A stretch of DNA of 64,000 nt from NCBI RefSeq assembly GCF_021735935.1, contig NZ_WMDZ01000001.1:992001-1056000 (forward strand), given 5' to 3'. The translations under genes and the position numbers were made by a program. Below are positions 62,603 to 64,000 of this stretch, piece after piece. Source of the DNA: Sulfitobacter sp. M39. GTDB taxonomy: Bacteria; Pseudomonadota; Alphaproteobacteria; Rhodobacterales; Rhodobacteraceae. Below the pieces are notes generated by a model. The model searched no databases. It saw nothing but the letters and a program-made list of their open reading frames with translations, and was not told the origin of the DNA. The first letter of the stretch is position 1. Each line of letters begins with the position of its first letter.

Positions 62603-62965
62603 GGTATGTCCCTCCAAGGATCATAAAGTTTTCAATCTCAACCCTGTCGTCCGTTCCGATGCTTCTCTCTCACTTCCGCATCTGGCTGACTTGGTATGAG
62701 CCTATATAGCCTTGTGAATGGGGCACGAATTTGGCGGCAATTGTGACATTTCGTTTTTCAGGGCCGGTTTTTGGCGGAATTGCTGTAGCCTGCTGATACG
62801 AAACAATTTTACCTCTTCATTTTTTGTTATCTTTGATGGGAAGCGGGGCAGGATTGCATCAATTATGGCGAAATCGCCATGTTCCCTGCCTTGTTTGGTT
62901 GGTCTGGTGGCGCTTTCCGTGCGAGATTGCTGAAAAAGAGCATTAAATAATCAGTGCAGGCAGCG
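62603..62965. other. Divergent regulatory region flp / transglycosylase
   Basis: About 360 AT-richer bases with no gene I can support. It must hold the flp promoter and that of the lytic transglycosylase. A TATATAG element lies at 62703-62709, but no matching -35 sequence is clear. Confidence 0.4.
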
Positions 62966-63769
62966 ATGTTTCGACGAATAACCGTATCTTTGATGGTGGG
63001 GATGCTGGCGGCCTCGGCTGTCTGGGCAGACGCGCCCAAGCCGTTTCCGAAGTTCGAAGCAAAACGTGTGAAGCCGCCCAAACCGGGCAGTACCAATCGG
63101 ATCAATGTCTTTATCGAACCCACGGCCGACGACGTACCCGAAGTGGTCGCGACCGAATCCGGTGCCATCGTGCCAGCGTCACCGGGGCAATATGATTGGT
63201 TCTGGGATCGTGTCTCTCCGGCGGTCGAGAAAACCGGCCCGGGCCGGCTGGAGGCCGCGATGGTCACACTGGCAACGGCGAGCAGCAAAATCCCCGCGCC
63301 ACGCATGCAACAGATGCAAGAGATCGCCAAGGCCAACGGGATCGACATCCTCCGCTCTACCATCGGGACACAGGTGTCACCTGCGCTTGTGCTCGCGGTG
63401 ATCACGGTTGAATCCGCGGGACGGCCCGATGCCATCAGCGGGGCAGGGGCGCAGGGGTTGATGCAGCTGATGCCTGATACAGCGTCCCGCTTTGGGGTGA
63501 CCGATAGTATGGTCCCGACGCAGAATATCGCGGGCGGCGTAAAATATCTTGATTGGCTGATGGGCGAATTTGACCGCGACCCGATATTGGTGCTGGCGGG
63601 CTATAACGCGGGTGAAGGGTCCGTGCGCAAACACGCAGGCGTGCCGCCTTTTGCCGAAACCCGTGACTATGTGCCCAAGGTGCTGGCCGCTTTTCAGGTC
63701 GCCAAGGGCCTGTGCCAGACGCCGCCCGAGCTGATCTCGGACGGATGCGTCTTTGCGGCGATGAACTGA
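62966..63769 (+). CDS. Exported lytic transglycosylase (SLT domain)
   Basis: The product is 267 aa from ATG 62966 (MFRRITVSLMVGMLAASAVWA), with a signal peptide ending near A-D-A; GTG 62954 is an alternative. The C-terminal SLT domain has the catalytic Glu in I-T-V-E-S-A-G-R, then G-A-Q-G-L-M-Q-L-M-P-D-T-A, and N-A-G-E-G-S-V. It cleaves peptidoglycan. Divergent from the tad genes, it may open the wall for pilus assembly, though that is only suggested by place. Confidence 0.85.
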   Translation: MFRRITVSLMVGMLAASAVWADAPKPFPKFEAKRVKPPKPGSTNRINVFIEPTADDVPEVVATESGAIVPASPGQYDWFWDRVSPAVEKTGPGRLEAAMVTLATASSKIPAPRMQQMQEIAKANGIDILRSTIGTQVSPALVLAVITVESAGRPDAISGAGAQGLMQLMPDTASRFGVTDSMVPTQNIAGGVKYLDWLMGEFDRDPILVLAGYNAGEGSVRKHAGVPPFAETRDYVPKVLAAFQVAKGLCQTPPELISDGCVFAAMN

Positions 63770-63790
63770 CACCAGCCCGGGGCCGGAGGT

Positions 63791-63828
63791 AAAAAAGGGC
63801 GCGACCATTGCTGGCAGCGCCCCTTGTC
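63791..63828. terminator. Bidirectional terminator between convergent genes
   Basis: AAGGGCGC and GCGCCCCTT (63795-63802, 63817-63825) pair with one bulge. On the minus strand the stem is followed by TTTTTTACC; on the plus strand the tail is weaker. Confidence 0.65.
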
Positions 63829-63846
63829 GTTCATCGTGTCAGCAGA

Positions 63847-64000
63847 TTAGACGATTGTCGCTTCGGTCGCGGCGCGCAGTTCGTCTTCGGTGACGCCATC
63901 GGCGCATTCAACGATCTTCAGCCCGCCTTCAACGACATCAAGCACACCCAAATTGGTGATGATGCGGTCAACGACGTTCTTGCCGGTCAGCGGCAGGGTA
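63847..64000 (-). CDS. scoB: 3-oxoacid CoA-transferase subunit B, C-terminal part
   Basis: Only the last 50 codons are inside the window; the stop TAA is at 63847-63849 and the gene continues past 64000. The chain reads LPLTGKNVVDRIITNLGVLD, then V-V-E-G-G-L-K-I-V-E, ending in ...T-E-D-E-L-R-A-A-T-E-A. This is the typical end of the B subunit of succinyl-CoA/acetoacetate-type CoA-transferases (P-L-T-G-x-x-V-V-D-x-I-V-T-x-L-G-V). The subtype cannot be fixed from this piece. Confidence 0.8.
   Translation of the reverse strand, partial: TLPLTGKNVVDRIITNLGVLDVVEGGLKIVECADGVTEDELRAATEATIV

Noticed and set aside
62755..62785. Sigma-54-like promoter (TTGGC...TTGCT) near the flp/SLT region
   Set aside because: The spacing between the two halves is too short for the -24/-12 pattern.
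1..64000. CRISPR array
   Set aside because: No regularly spaced identical repeats were seen; the only tandem repeat is the coding 63-bp unit at 5838-5963.

Overview
The window looks like a chromosomal segment of an alphaproteobacterium of the order Rhodobacterales, most likely the Roseobacter group (a Sulfitobacter-like organism is an inference, not a demonstration). The reasons are the gene orders ruvC-ruvA-ruvB / ybgC-tolQRAB-pal-cpoB-tilS-ftsH and flp-cpaBC-ompA-cpaEF-tadBC-tadD-cpaA, the fhs-folD pair, the style of the proteins, and the high G+C content with strong use of GTG and TTG starts.

Left arm, 1 to about 10.05 kb: a decayed integrative element. It ends on the right at a 3' fragment of tRNA-Ser(GCU) (9986-10048), the usual scar of site-specific integration. 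It holds a 5'-incomplete trypsin-like protease, two diverged copies of the last codons of a tyrosine integrase (624-810 and 2710-2877), and between them an AbiGi/DUF2971-like gene and a small membrane-protein gene. An IS21-family element (2878-5375, frameshifted istA) is fused directly to a beheaded tape-measure gene, followed by P2-type tail genes U, X and D and AT-richer accessory genes. IS21 has perfect 13-bp ends but no target duplication, so it probably mediated the deletion that removed the integrase and most of the prophage.

10.4-13.5 kb: a divergent envelope/general-stress locus. A DUF892 ferritin-like gene faces an operon of a 22-residue membrane peptide, an amphipathic LEA-like protein, a holin-X (DUF1469) protein and a DUF3618 protein. 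Both sides carry GGAAC-N16/17-(C/G)GTT promoter-like sequences of the alphaproteobacterial EcfG type.

13.5-30.5 kb: metabolic and housekeeping genes. These are an SDR enzyme, a uronate dehydrogenase, a FAD oxidoreductase, an ECF sigma/RskA anti-sigma pair followed by exported MsrB and DoxX, then hrpB, meaB, xerC/DUF484, fsa, priA, an MFS transporter and prmA.

30.6-46.6 kb: a dense core block. It runs from DUF1127 through ruvCAB, ybgC, tolQRAB-pal-cpoB (envelope integrity), tilS and ftsH to a MOSC protein and the one-carbon enzymes Fhs and FolD.

46.6-50.4 kb, minus strand: a PaaI-type thioesterase, then PdeM and its DEXH helicase partner, two parts of the 'ligase-associated' DNA-repair set. 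The ligase and exonuclease are not in the window.

50.5-62.6 kb, minus strand: a complete-looking Tad/Flp pilus locus. It includes two Flp-type pilins (one only 57 aa), secretin, ATPases, platform proteins, prepilin peptidase, TadD-like lipoproteins and a linked AAA+ ATPase, cut into units by strong terminators. The window closes with a lytic transglycosylase and the 3' end of a CoA-transferase subunit B gene.
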